Made by a program: the position numbers and the translations under genes. This document shows, one piece after another, positions 12,493 to 22,687 of a DNA stretch of 64,000 nt; positions within the stretch are counted from its first letter, which is position 1; the number at the start of each line of letters is the position of its first letter. Under the pieces are notes generated by a model. That model ran no database searches. It was not told where the DNA came from and saw nothing but the letters and a program-made list of their open reading frames with translations. The DNA lies in assembly GCA_034509425.1 (NCBI GenBank), contig JAVTVJ010000369.1, positions 1,891,501 through 1,955,500 on the forward strand, written 5' to 3'. This DNA is from Eopsaltria australis. Taxonomy: Eukaryota; Chordata; Aves; Passeriformes; Petroicidae.

Positions 12493-15376
12493 TCTTCCCA
12501 AATATTAACCTCCCTTCTTTGCTTGCATCTGTTGGTGACAAGCTCACACTGACACACATTATTGGCCACTGATTCCTCATTGGGATATTCTCAGTTCTTC
12601 AGTGAGATGCTTTATTAGAACAACTTGCTCCCTGTGAAACAAATCTAACAACTTCTAGAGAGATCTTGTGATGACATCAAGCAGCCACAAAACTGTGGTG
12701 CTGCTCCCTGGTTCCAAATTGACCCTGCTCAGCAGTTTCGTGTGTTATCACCTCATCTGCCTCTTCCCTGGTTTTGCCAGACTTGGCAAAAAAAAATTCC
12801 TGAGGCTCCCTCAATTTTTGTCATTTTTCTTATGCAAGAGAAGAAAGTCTGACTGAATTCATGGAGTCCTCAACCTTCCATTTTACAAGCTGAGCTCTGT
12901 TTGCATCTTGTAAACAAGATTTAATATTCTTTAAAAAAATTTCTGTGGCGCTGAATTCATTTTTCATTAAAGTATCAAGGTTTGTTTTGAGTTCAAAACC
13001 CTGGTCATCCTGAGTTTGAGACTCCCACAGAGCTGCTGTAATTTGGGACAGGATTTTCACCTCCTGAGTCCAATATTTCACTGGGGTTTTTGTAACTTGT
13101 TCCTGTGTTGGAAAACAGCAAAGACAAGTTTTTGCTCTCCATTTCATCTCTCCCTCGGGGCTCTGATTAACCTGCTGCTCATTCCTTTCCTGAGGTAAAT
13201 TCATGGGTTTGTTCTTTCTCTGTGTAGGAGGAGAAAAATAAAAAATCTTTGCCATGAGTGCTGTGTGAATCTGTGCCAGGCTGGTGTGAGCTGGGCAGGG
13301 CTGGGCACTGGCAGGTCCTGGCAGGGCTGAGGGGCTGCTTGGCTTTGGAGCTTTGTGCTGCTCAGGAGCAGCTGCTGCTCTTCACATCCACCCAATTCCT
13401 GTGGGCCACACAGCCAGGAAATGAAATATTCAAATACAACTTGTAATATACCTTTGACTGTAGAAACAACACTTCTGTACCATCAAGTGACTGATTTTAA
13501 AGCTGGCTCTTAAAGAGGGCTCTCCCCTGGGCAGCCCCAGCCAAACTGAGGCATTGCCAGCCCTGTGAGCAGTGGAGGAGATCCACGAGATGTCCCAGAG
13601 CTTTATAAAGGCAGTGCCTGATGCAGCAGGGCTGGGATCCTGCACCCTTTGCTTGCTTCCAATCCCAACACTCTCCCCAAATCCCTTTCTCGAGGGCTCC
13701 TGTTGATCTCCTGCATCCCCCACACCAAGCAGTGCTGGGGGATGGTGCCACCACAGATGTCTGGGCTTTCTGCTTTGTTCAATTCACATCCATTATTTTA
13801 ACATGCAAATTCCTTGGCTGGGAGAAGAAGGAAATGCACATTTCTTTTCTTTTCCATAATCATCTTTGCTAGTCATAGGGCAGTTGGAATAATGTGTTCT
13901 CTTTCAAATGAAAACAAAGGCATAAAAATAGAGCTTCAGAACCCAGAACAGTGGCAAGATCTTTAAATAAATCCCCTCAGAATACTCAGTTTTCAAATTG
14001 GTTGCTTCAAATAGATTCACCATCTCACCTTCTCTCCAGAAGATGCTTTTATCAGATCCAAAACTAAAGGGCACTTAGTCAGAAGAGCTTTAGTGAGGCT
14101 TTTCTGACAATTGCCTGTTAGACCTTAGCCATAATCAAATGTCTGTTTGTGCCTAAGTACATTCACTTTGCCTTGGTGCAGTTGTTCATTCTTTGCAGTT
14201 GTCTCCATTCCTGGCCCCTGCTGTTAAATTGCTGCTGCATTTCCCTGCAGAGAAGGCAGCACTTTATGGATAGATGAAGTGATTCCAAACAATCCATTGT
14301 CCAAGGCAGTGACTGTTTTTCTTTAGGGAAAGCCCCCTGAGCTGGAATGTGCAGCTTAACAAACAAATAAAACAATGCCAAACTCACTTGTGGATGAAAG
14401 AGGGGGGAACCTCAGGATTTAATTGGTGAATGGAAGGAATACATGGTCTGGGCAGTGAGAGTGGTCACACTGAGGGAGAGGGTCACTGTGCAGGCAGTGT
14501 CTGCTGGCCCTCAGGACATGTGCTTGGCCTGCAGCAAAGCAAACATCCCTGGGATGCATCCTGCAGGGAGGCAAATCCATCAGAGAGCTCACAGCCTGGA
14601 AATCTGGTGCTGAGCTGCCCAAAGCTGCCTCCTTGGGGTGAAAAAAAACCCTTTTCCCTTTTCCCTGAGCCAATGAATTACCATGGACCTGGCAGTGCTG
14701 GCTCTGCTCTGCAATCCCTGCCTGCTCAAGGAAAATCCTGGATGTGAGCAATGGGACAGGTCAGGGAGCTGAGAGCAGTGCCAGGCTGGCAGTGAGGATT
14801 TCACACTCGAGCAGATTGTTGTTGCCATTCCAGCACCTCCAGCATTGGGCAGGCTGGAGCACGAGTGCTGGGCCTTGGCAAATCCAGCTCTTGGGTTCTG
14901 GCTTTTCTACAAACTCACTGTGTGAATTTTGGCAACTTGTTTAATTTCCCTGAGCGTCATCCAAAACCTGGGGAAGTCAAGGAGAGTCTTTCCTGGAGCT
15001 TAAATATATTTTAAATAGGCTCCTCAAGTCTCTGTTTCTAGTCTATAATGTGGGAAATGCACTGCCTCTCCTTTACTGGCTGCAAACTCTGCATGGCAGG
15101 GTTTGTTCCTGGCTGGGAGCACAGCAGAGCCCTGGTTTGGGTTGGCATTCTGGAGGTTCAAGGCAAACAGAACCTGTGAGCACCCTGCAGATACAGGAAC
15201 TCAGCTGTGGCAAACACCATCCTCACAAATCCTGTGCTGCTCGTGTGTGGGAACACAGAACAGAAGGGTTTGCATGGCTCATATTGATCCACTGCAAAAA
15301 TAAAACCACCCAAAAGGGTCAGGGTTAGCCTGGATGCAGGGGTTGCACTGGTGGTGAAATAACAGGGATATTATTG
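12493..15376. other. Largely unassigned stretch with two protein-like ORFs
   Basis: Apart from the ORF at 12,830-13,255 on the minus strand, no repeat is recognised. A second minus-strand ORF at 14,163-14,387 (74 codons) starts with a hydrophobic run and ends Lys/Gln-rich. It lies upstream of the first in the same reading direction, but no splice path joining them can be shown. 13,900-14,160 is AT-rich and CpG-poor, like conserved non-coding DNA. 14,400-15,300 is GC-richer with short overlapping ORFs. Confidence 0.45.
12830..13255 (-). other. Candidate ORF with protein-like composition (unconfirmed)
   Basis: A 141-codon open frame on the minus strand. Unlike other long ORFs in the window, which are rich in P, S, G, W and C, it is rich in Lys, Glu, Gln, Asn and Thr with few Pro, and it lies in AT-rich DNA with no recognised repeat. 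A good acceptor-like tract (minus strand: tttttctcctcctacacag) ends at about 13,220, and a donor-like AG/GTGAAA lies at about 13,060; these would bound a 159-base exon in one frame. No family is recognised, and no signal peptide or domain motif is evident. It could be an exon, a decayed gene or chance; chance is the most likely. Confidence 0.15.
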
Positions 15377-15733
15377 AGGAATCACAGAATTCTAGAATGG
15401 TTTGGGTTGGATGGACCTTCAAATTCATCTCATGTCACCCCCTGGGACACCTTCCACTGTCCCAGGCTGCTCCAAGCCCCGTCCAGCCTGGCGTTGGACA
15501 CTGCCAGGGATCCAGGGGCAGCCACAGCTTCTGTGGGTACCCTGTGCCAGGGCCTGCCCACCCTCACAGGGAAGAATTTCTTCCTAATTTCCAAGCTGAA
15601 TCTCTCCTCTTTTAGTTCCCCCTTGTCCTACCACTACCTGCCCATGCAAAAAGCTGCTCTCCTTCTTTTATAAGGCTCCTTTAAGAACTGGAAGGCCTCA
15701 GTGAAGTCCCCCAGAGCCTTCTCCTCTCCAGGC
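15377..15733 (-). mobile_element. CR1 LINE 3'-end fragment (about 357 bp)
   Basis: One of the longest uninterrupted CR1 pieces here. It begins with the antisense tail (atcacagaattctagaatgg, tttgggttgga), continues through 'gggacaccttccactgtccc' and 'cctcacagggaagaatttct', and extends to 'ttctcctctccaggc' before truncation. The paralogue at 26,946 covers the same central part without the tail. Confidence 0.95.
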
Positions 15734-16417
15734 ATATCAGTGTGACTTCATCAGAAGGAAGGATTCCTGCAGGCATTTCCTGGGCTGCAAAAGGCAGAGC
15801 CCAGCACAGCATCTCCCATGTCAGAGCTGGTTCCTTTTCTGCCCTGTGGAAGTTTTGTCCAGGCACAGCTGGGGCTGTTTGCACCTCTGCCTGCAGGAGC
15901 TGGGCAGGAGCTGTTGTCTCTCCCCTCTTTCCTTTCCATGTCCTGCAGGAATCCACAGGCCAGCCCCTTCCCTCACCTCCTGCACAGCTGAACGCAGAGA
16001 TGTGCTGTGCATTCCTGCAGGGAAATGTCAGCCAAGTGACCCTCATTCCCAGCGAGCCACAGGGCTGGGGACACCAGGCCCGAGCCAAGTGGGTCACAAT
16101 CCAAGTCCCCTTCTCACACAAACCCTGCTCGTGGCCTGGGCAAACCATGCAATCCTGCTCCAGTGGGACAGGGCAGCTGTGGGAATGGGCTGGTGCTGGG
16201 GCCCAGGCTGGGGCTGGGGTTCCATTGGGTCAGAGATGGATTTGGGAGCTCTGGGATGGACCTGAGGAGGTTTGGATAATAAATTCGGGGCTCTTCAGTA
16301 GCCAAGGAGAGGATTATGTGGGACTGGAGCAAGGGGAGTTTTGAATCTGTGAGAGGAGGAAGAGGGAAGGGCTGGGATGGAGAGGAGTGAGGAGTCACAG
16401 GGGGTGGGCAGAAATCA
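15734..16417. other. Unassigned non-coding stretch
   Basis: GC-rich. It holds a 200-codon plus-strand ORF (15,742-16,344) overlapped by a 155-codon minus-strand ORF and a second plus-strand frame. With three mutually overlapping open frames and no motif, this is more likely stop-poor GC-rich DNA than a gene. Confidence 0.5.
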
Positions 16418-16522
16418 GGAAGGTCAGGCTGGATGGGCACTGGAGCCACCTGACCTCTTGGGTGGCATCCCTGCCCTTGAACTCATTGAGGTCCCTCCTG
16501 ACCCAAACCATGGTGTGACCTG
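16418..16522 (+). mobile_element. Degenerate CR1 3' end
   Basis: The words ggtcaggctggatgggcac, tggcatccctgccc, attgaggtccctcctgaccc and aaaccatggtgtgac align in order with the sense CR1 terminus. Divergence is visibly higher than in the 57,480 or 40,285 copies, so this is an older insertion. Confidence 0.7.
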
Positions 16523-16532
16523 TCAGAGGAAG

Positions 16533-16571
16533 GACACCCTGGGGACACCCTGGGGACACTCTGGGGACACA
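16533..16571. repeat. Short tandem repeat, 11-bp unit x3.5
   Basis: The unit gacaccctggg is repeated three and a half times directly after the decayed CR1 tail. Confidence 0.9.
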
Positions 16572-17768
16572 CTGTGTCTCAGGACTCAGCATGAGGGCAG
16601 GGACTGCTTTCCCTGTGCTGTGTGCCTCTATTCTCCAGCCCTGGGAATTGTGGCACAGGGCTCCAGGTGTTGTACCTGAGCAGGGACGATGCTGAGAGAG
16701 CCTCAGAGAGGATCTGAAGCCATGAGGTTTCACACCTTGAACTCCAAAAGCCTTCAGATCACCCCTGGCCTAGGCAAGAACAGGCAGGTTTCTCCCAGCC
16801 CTTCCTGCACTGCCACAGCAATTTATGGCTCCCATGAGCTTTGCTCGTTTAAAAAGTGCCCATGGAAGCATTTCTTGTGGAAAGCATTTCCAGCATATTT
16901 TAATGGGGAAGGAGTGAGTGGATTTATTTGAAGTGGAGCACTAGAAAGCTGCTCCAAGCCTGGCAGGCAGTTGTTGCCCACCACTGAGATGTAAAGAGAG
17001 GAAACACAAGCCTCATTGTGAGCCCTTCATCATGGATTGAAAGACAAGTCCATGCCCAAGAACTCCCACAGCATTCAGCCTGATTTTGGAGTCTCCGGTA
17101 AAACTTTTACTTCAGGTGGCTTTTGCTTTTGCAACACTGTTCCCAAGGTCAAATCTAAGGTTATCCAACTGAAAAATGTAGATTTAGGATTCATGTTGCT
17201 CCCTGGCTCTTTTTATTCTTTCAGTGCTACCCTAAGTTTCATTAACCTGGAGTTAAGCTAAGGTTATGCTGCTGGATGAGCATAATAAAACTCACTGCCT
17301 GGGCTAAGGAACATATTTCTTTCATGGTGCTTTAAGAGCTCTATAAAGCTGTGATTAAATGATGTCTAAGCTTAGCTCTTGTGCAGCATCTTGCTGAAAG
17401 CAGAATCAAAACCTTGTTGGGGACCTTGTCTTTAACACAGCACTGTCACAAGGAGCTGCAGAGCCACCAGACCCAGCAACTCTGCTTATTTTAAGCCATG
17501 GACAGCTGAGGTGCCAGCGGCCCTTTGCGAATGCCTGTAACACGATGCTCAGTCAGGAACAGCCCGGTTCATCCAGGAATGTGTTGGTGTGTGCTCAGGG
17601 AGCAGCTGGCACACAGGGACGGCTCAGAAATCCCACCCCAGCACCGAGCTGGGCCTTTGGGAGGCACGAGATGTGCAGGGTTTATTCAAGGGAAACAGCT
17701 GCAGCAAGAGAAGGAAAAGTGAGGAGAAAGGGGAAAAAAAAGAAAAAATGAGGCAGTCAGAGGGGCAG
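16572..17768. other. Unassigned stretch, AT-rich and possibly constrained at 17,030-17,400
   Basis: No repeat is recognised. From about 17,030 to 17,400 the sequence is AT-rich and almost without CpG, with homeobox-like words (tcattaacctgg, gattaaatgatg), and includes a 74-codon plus-strand ORF with balanced composition. 17,700-17,750 is a purine-rich patch (gaggagaaagggga, then poly-A-like). Confidence 0.45.
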
Positions 17769-17994
17769 AAAGAGCTGAAGCTGTGCCAGGGAGGGTCAGG
17801 CTGGAGATCAGGAAAGGTTCTTCCCCCAGAGGGTGCTGGGCACTGCCCAGGCTCCCCAGGGAATGGGCACGGCCCCGAGGCTGCCAGAGCTCCAGGAGCT
17901 CTCAGGGATGCCCAGGGTGGGGTTGTTGGGGTGTCTGTGCAGGGCCACTCCATGATCCTTGTGTGTCCCTTCCAGCCCAGGACATTCTGAGATC
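17769..17994 (+). mobile_element. CR1 LINE 3'-end fragment
   Basis: Sense CR1 of the same subfamily as the 9,951 and 39,764 copies: 'gctgtgccagggagggtcag', 'ctgggcactgcccaggctcc', 'ggtggggttgttggggtgtc', then the terminus tccagcccaggacattctga. It has a short internal deletion before the tail relative to the 39,764 copy. Confidence 0.93.
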
Positions 17995-20089
17995 TCCTGT
18001 CCAGCACAGAGGGTGCTCCTGCCTGTTCAGTGCAGAGGCTGCGTTGGTTTTGTGCCACAGCAGCAAGATAAATCTGCTTCTTTTAATTGTGGTGTTTTGG
18101 TGCTGAAGTGTTCCCGCTTCCTTGAGGGAGGAAAGTGCTCCCCTTGGACCCAGCCTGTCCCTGCTGTGCTGCAAGGCCACCCCAGAGCAGGGTCTGTCAC
18201 TGCCACCTCCCCACAGCCCACTTTGGAAGGGAAATAGTCATGTAAAGGAGTAAATGCTCATCTCCCAGCCAGGCTTTTCCAGGGAACTTGAGCACAGTGT
18301 TTGAATGGTCCTGAAAAATAATTGCTGCCTGCCTGTGAAGTGCCAGGCAGGGCAAGGAGCTGAAATCCGGGGCTGAAGAGGGCTGGGGATTAACACCAGA
18401 GGCTCAGGCTCGTGCAGCCAGAAAACTTCAGCAAGACTTTCTCCTGGAAGAGAACAGAGTGGTTGTTACTGAGAGGGAGAGAGCAGAGCTCATTGCTGTG
18501 GTGTTATTTTAATAGAGGTTGTGTAACTTTACCTTGTTCTGAACTCCCAAACTTTCCTGGCTGGTAATAGGAACACTGCCACAGCACGAGCCTCGAAGCA
18601 AGAAGCCTTGGAAGCTTCCCAGGAAGGCTGGGAAATCAAAGATGTGCAGCTTAATATAGAGACAAAGTTAGAGCAGGCAGCAAAACAGCAGGGTCTGAGG
18701 GGCAGGGCACAGCATTACTCACTCTCAGGGCTGCCTCTCCCTCCAAAGGGGCAGCTGAGTCAGGATTTCTTCATTTGGCAAAGAACTTTCTCAAGTGGCA
18801 AGGAGAAGAGTCCTGAAGTGATTCCCACAGGGATGATTTGCCTGGGTTCAGTCAAGGACTGTTCCTGGTCAGACTGTTCCCCATGGGGCTGTATATCTGA
18901 GGCAGGAGTGTCACTGCCCAGTGAGTGAATATTCCACAGGCTGGGATGGGAAAGGGCGTCTGAAGGTGCAGGGAAGAGCAGTGACTCTTTCATGGCCACA
19001 CACAGAGAAGTGGCAGAGCAAGGCAGAAAACTCGAGGGGGTTTCACATTCCGGGGCTGTCCCAAAGCTGGCAGGTTGCGAGGATGGGGAAGGGAAGGGCA
19101 AAAGGGGGGGTTCCTCCTGCCTCATCTGACCCTGGGCACACAGATCTGCCCACCTTAGTCCCAATCCTGACATCCCAGTGCTGCTCTTGGAGCAAAGCCT
19201 TGAATTGTCAGGAATTTCTAGTGCAGACCTCCTCCCCTGAGCCAGCCCAGCCCTGCACACTGAATCTCCTTTCAGCAGAGCCAGCAAAGGGTTTGCAAGC
19301 AGCTTCAGATCCCAGAAGTGATTCCTTCCAGTCCCCGTGACAGCTCTGAGTGCCTCAAACTGAGCAATTGGTGTTATCCACACGAGGATCTTGAAATCAC
19401 AGTGATTGTGCAGGATGTGAGAGGGACCTGCCATCTGCAGGTCATGGTCCTTTCCTGCCAAAACCACTTGAACTCCAGTCCTTGTCACCAAATGTGCTCC
19501 TGGGAGAGGGCACTCTTTTCACTGCTTTTGCTGCTCTCTTATGGCTTAAGATGGGAGGCTTGAAAGAAACAGCTCTTTTCCAGGCAAACCTCCTCCTGGA
19601 ATCCTTGAATCAGACGCTAAATAGACAGAAAAGCCACTCAATGGAAAAGGACTTTGTGTTGTCCCTGTAAATCTTTCATCCAGTGCCCTCCACATGCACC
19701 AGGAGAGATCTCAGAGCATGATCTTTTGTGAGAGCATTGCAGAGATGAAGAGGTGTAAATGTCAGTCCATCCACAACTCCCTGCCACTTCTGAGCTGCTG
19801 GTCCAGCAGGCAGGGAGGAATGGGAATTGCTCTTTTCAGTTCTCCACAAGGACCTGTTCCTTGTGGATGGGGTGGGATCAGCCCCCAGAACTGGCTGGTT
19901 TGGTGTGTCCAAATCATGCCTGGGCATCCTCCAGTGCAAGGGAGCCCAGCTCACGAGTTAGACTTGGCCACAGGGAGACAGAATGGAAGAATCCAGCCTG
20001 ACCTTGCCAAAAGGTGTGGGGAAAGCCCTCAAGTGTGTGTCCTGTCAGCCTGGTCTGAGCTGTTCCTGCAGGACACTGTGGTTTCACTG
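17995..20089. other. Unassigned stretch with an open frame on the minus strand
   Basis: No recognised repeat. A 243-codon minus-strand ORF spans 18,760-19,491, but 106- and 139-codon plus-strand ORFs lie opposite it. Its composition is uneven (Ser, Pro, Leu) and it has no motif. A decayed mobile element is possible but not recognised. Confidence 0.4.
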
Positions 20090-20214
20090 TGGCTGGAGGT
20101 GTTTGAGGGAAGACTGGACCTGCCATGGCCTGGTTGACAAGGTGGTGTTGGGTCATAGATTGGACTCATGACTTCAGAGGTCTTTTCCAACCTCACTGAC
20201 CCTGTGATTCTGCA
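20090..20214 (+). mobile_element. CR1 LINE 3' end, older subfamily
   Basis: Sense CR1 of a different type: 'ggaggtgtttgagggaagac', 'tggcctggttgacaaggtgg', then 'gacttcagaggtcttttcca' and a tail ending cctgtgattctg. The 'cagaggtcttttccaacct' terminus separates it from the 'ttaaggtcccttccaaccc' group. Confidence 0.88.
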
Positions 20215-21747
20215 TTTCCTCCAAAGCCAGGAGTCCTTGCCTTGCACTGGGATGTGTCCAAAGAACACAGCACTGCATGGTGGGTGCTGCCTGTGCTCCC
20301 TGCTGAGCCTCCAGCAAGGCAGGGTCATCCCAAAGGACACATCTTGGTGCAAAGCAGACACCAACCACAGGTCAGAGCAGCTTCAGGATCTTGGAGAGCA
20401 GCTTCTAACACCAGAATTCCTCTCTCTGGAACATATCGTGCAGCTCCTGCTTTTGGCAAGCCTGTCCTAGGCTTCCATGCTGAAGCAGAGGCTGAACTTT
20501 GCTTGGAGCAGTCACCGGTTGTGGTTAACCCTTGGTGGTGAGCAGAGAGGGAGCTCACATCTCATGGCTTCCTGCTCTGAGCTTTGTGAGCTCCTGCACC
20601 TGCAAGAAGCAGCATCCTGGAGCATATTCCCTAATTTTCACCTTTTGGTGTAGATTAAACAGCAGCTCAGGAGGTCATATTTTGATCTGAGCATTAAAGC
20701 ACTTCAGGAGAGACACTTCTTGTTCAAGAAGAGTGAATTATTCAAGGACTATCACTGCCCAGCACATTTTTCTTCACTAATGCCACTTCATGGCTAGAAA
20801 GTCTCAATTGCAAGTCACATGTGTAAACATTGGAGCAGCCATTTATCCAGTGTACAATTTGTAGGGATGACAAGTCATTTAAATAGTGTGTGTAACGCAA
20901 AAAACCCCGCTACTGATTTAGTGCCTTTATTATTACCCTGTCAGGAAAATGAATGTTCTATTTGCACAAAGCATCCATTCAGGCTCCCTATCTGCAGCAG
21001 CAGGGAGGTTGGGATCCAGGCTGAGGTGTCCTGAGGATGGAGAGCTGGGTGGTGTCCCAGCTCCCAGCGGAGCTGGCCTTTCCCAGGATTGCCTGGCACT
21101 GGAAGCAGCACATCCCAATTACTGACTGAGAAGGCCAACAACAGAGTGGCAGACAGCCCCAAGTGTGAATCCACAGGAATGATTCACCCAGCAGCTGGCT
21201 CCTTGCCAATGAAATGGTGGGAATTTCTTTTTTTTTTTTGGTTGGAGCAGAGGAGCCTAAGGGAAAAGCACAGGAAGGAAAATATCAGCAACAAGCTCTG
21301 CAAACCCAGAAACAACTCGGCTCTGTTTTATAACAAGAGGAAGGAAGATGCTCTCCCACGTCTCCCTGCCTCTCTGCACTGTGTTTTCCAACAAGTACAG
21401 TGAGATATGGATTGGCAGGAGCAGCAGGAGGGGCTGTCACACGAGGCAGCAGTGGGAGCAGTGAGGCAGGAGTGGAGGGATGTCCTGCTGCAGTCCCAGG
21501 TCCTGGCTGAGAGGAGAGGGTGCAGCAGCCACTCCTGGGCTCAGCCCAGGCTCAGGGTGACAGATCCTGGATCCAGCCAGGAAGCCAAGCCGGGATCAGC
21601 AAGACCAAGCCCAGGCTTAGCTGTGGTCAGGCCAGGCTGGGACCAAAAGGCTTGAGCAAAGCAGGTGGCTCCAACAAGGGCTCTCCCAGCTCTTTCCCAA
21701 GAACCCAACACCAGGATACAGCTGCACCTGCACCAGAGCTGGCTCAC
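20215..21747. other. Unassigned non-coding stretch
   Basis: No repeat is recognised except a short poly-T at about 21,229-21,239. ORFs up to 111 codons overlap on opposite strands at 20,029-20,558 and 20,933-21,403. The part at 20,640-20,960 is AT-richer. Confidence 0.5.
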
Positions 21748-21989
21748 ACAATCCCAGAATCCCAAAATCATTCTGGTTAGAAAAGACCTCTCAGACCATC
21801 AAGTCCAAGCTTGTCACAGCCCATCAAGTCTCCACCATGTCACAGCCCAGAGCACTGAGTGCCACATCCAGGCATTCCTTAGACACCTCCAAAGATGGGG
21901 ACTCCAAACCTCCCTGGGGAGCCCCCTCCAATGATTAACAACCCTTTCCATGAAGAAATTCCCCCTGAATTCCCTCCCTACCTTGTGGG
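21748..21989 (-). mobile_element. CR1 LINE 3'-end fragment, older subfamily
   Basis: Antisense CR1: 'cagaatcccaaaatcattct' tail, 'agaaaagacctctcagacca', 'ctgagtgccacatccaggca', 'acacctccaaagatggggac' and 'ccatgaagaaattccccctg'. This block order is that of the 'tcagaggtct' group also seen at 20,090, on the opposite strand. Confidence 0.9.
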
Positions 21990-22301
21990 GGGCTTTTCAG
22001 AGACAGCTTTTGAACTCTTTCAATGGGGGATCTTCATTTTCCATCTGCTGGGGAGCTTGGGAGGAAATTAAGGGAGCCCCCAGGAGCCTGTGCACCCTGA
22101 GAGGCTCCTCCTCAGCTCTATTTAGAGTTCCCTACCTCTCCTTTTAGGGAGAATGTACATCCCATGAGCCACTTGTCTGGAAATGCATGGCCAGGGGGTA
22201 CAGACGGCTGTAAATATTCCCTGGTGTGATGGCAGCAACCTGGGGGAAGGAAAATAAACTGTCAGCTTGAGAAGTGAGAGAACAAAGCCATTAATAAGAG
22301 C

Positions 22302-22687
22302 ATCTAAACAGGCTCTGGAGCATGGAGCTGCACCAGGGAACAGATGCAGCCTGGTGGTGTCTAGGGTGGGTTTTCCAGAGGTCTCCCAGGGCAGCAGAGC
22401 CTTCCAGCAGATCCCTTTGGGCAGCAGAGCCTCTGCAGAGCCCTGTGGGGATGGGTGGACAGGCAGGGACCTCTCAGAATGAAGCTGGGCCCTCCTCACA
22501 TTCCCTGTGCTTCTCCCAAAGCGAGGATGCATTTGAGATTGCAGAAGGCTCTCATGGAGATCTCACTTAAACTGGCCGTGGTGAGATGGGCTGAGAAGAA
22601 AATGAAATGGCGAAGAAGAACCAACTGTTAAAGCACTTTAACAGGTGAGGCAAGCAGATATTTATGCCTTTGGAGTTCTTCCTGACA
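22302..22687 (+). repeat. Inverted duplication, copy 1 (386 bp)
   Basis: Reverse complement of 25,754-26,139, equal in length with no gap and only about five mismatches by eye (about 98.7% identity). It starts atctaaacaggctctgga and ends gttcttcctgaca. It contains a near-palindrome with 9-bp arms and a 2-base spacer (ctgttaaag-ca-ctttaacag, 22,624-22,643). An ORF shared by both copies ends in a Lys/Arg/Trp-rich peptide; in this copy a TAG at about 22,361 (tctaggg, versus tccaggg in the other) interrupts it. Strand is assigned relative to copy 2. No repeat family was recognised. Confidence 0.92.

Noticed and set aside
18760..19491. 243-codon minus-strand ORF
   Set aside because: Opposite-strand ORFs overlap it, composition is Ser/Pro/Leu-skewed and no family is recognised. 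Kept only as an unassigned stretch.
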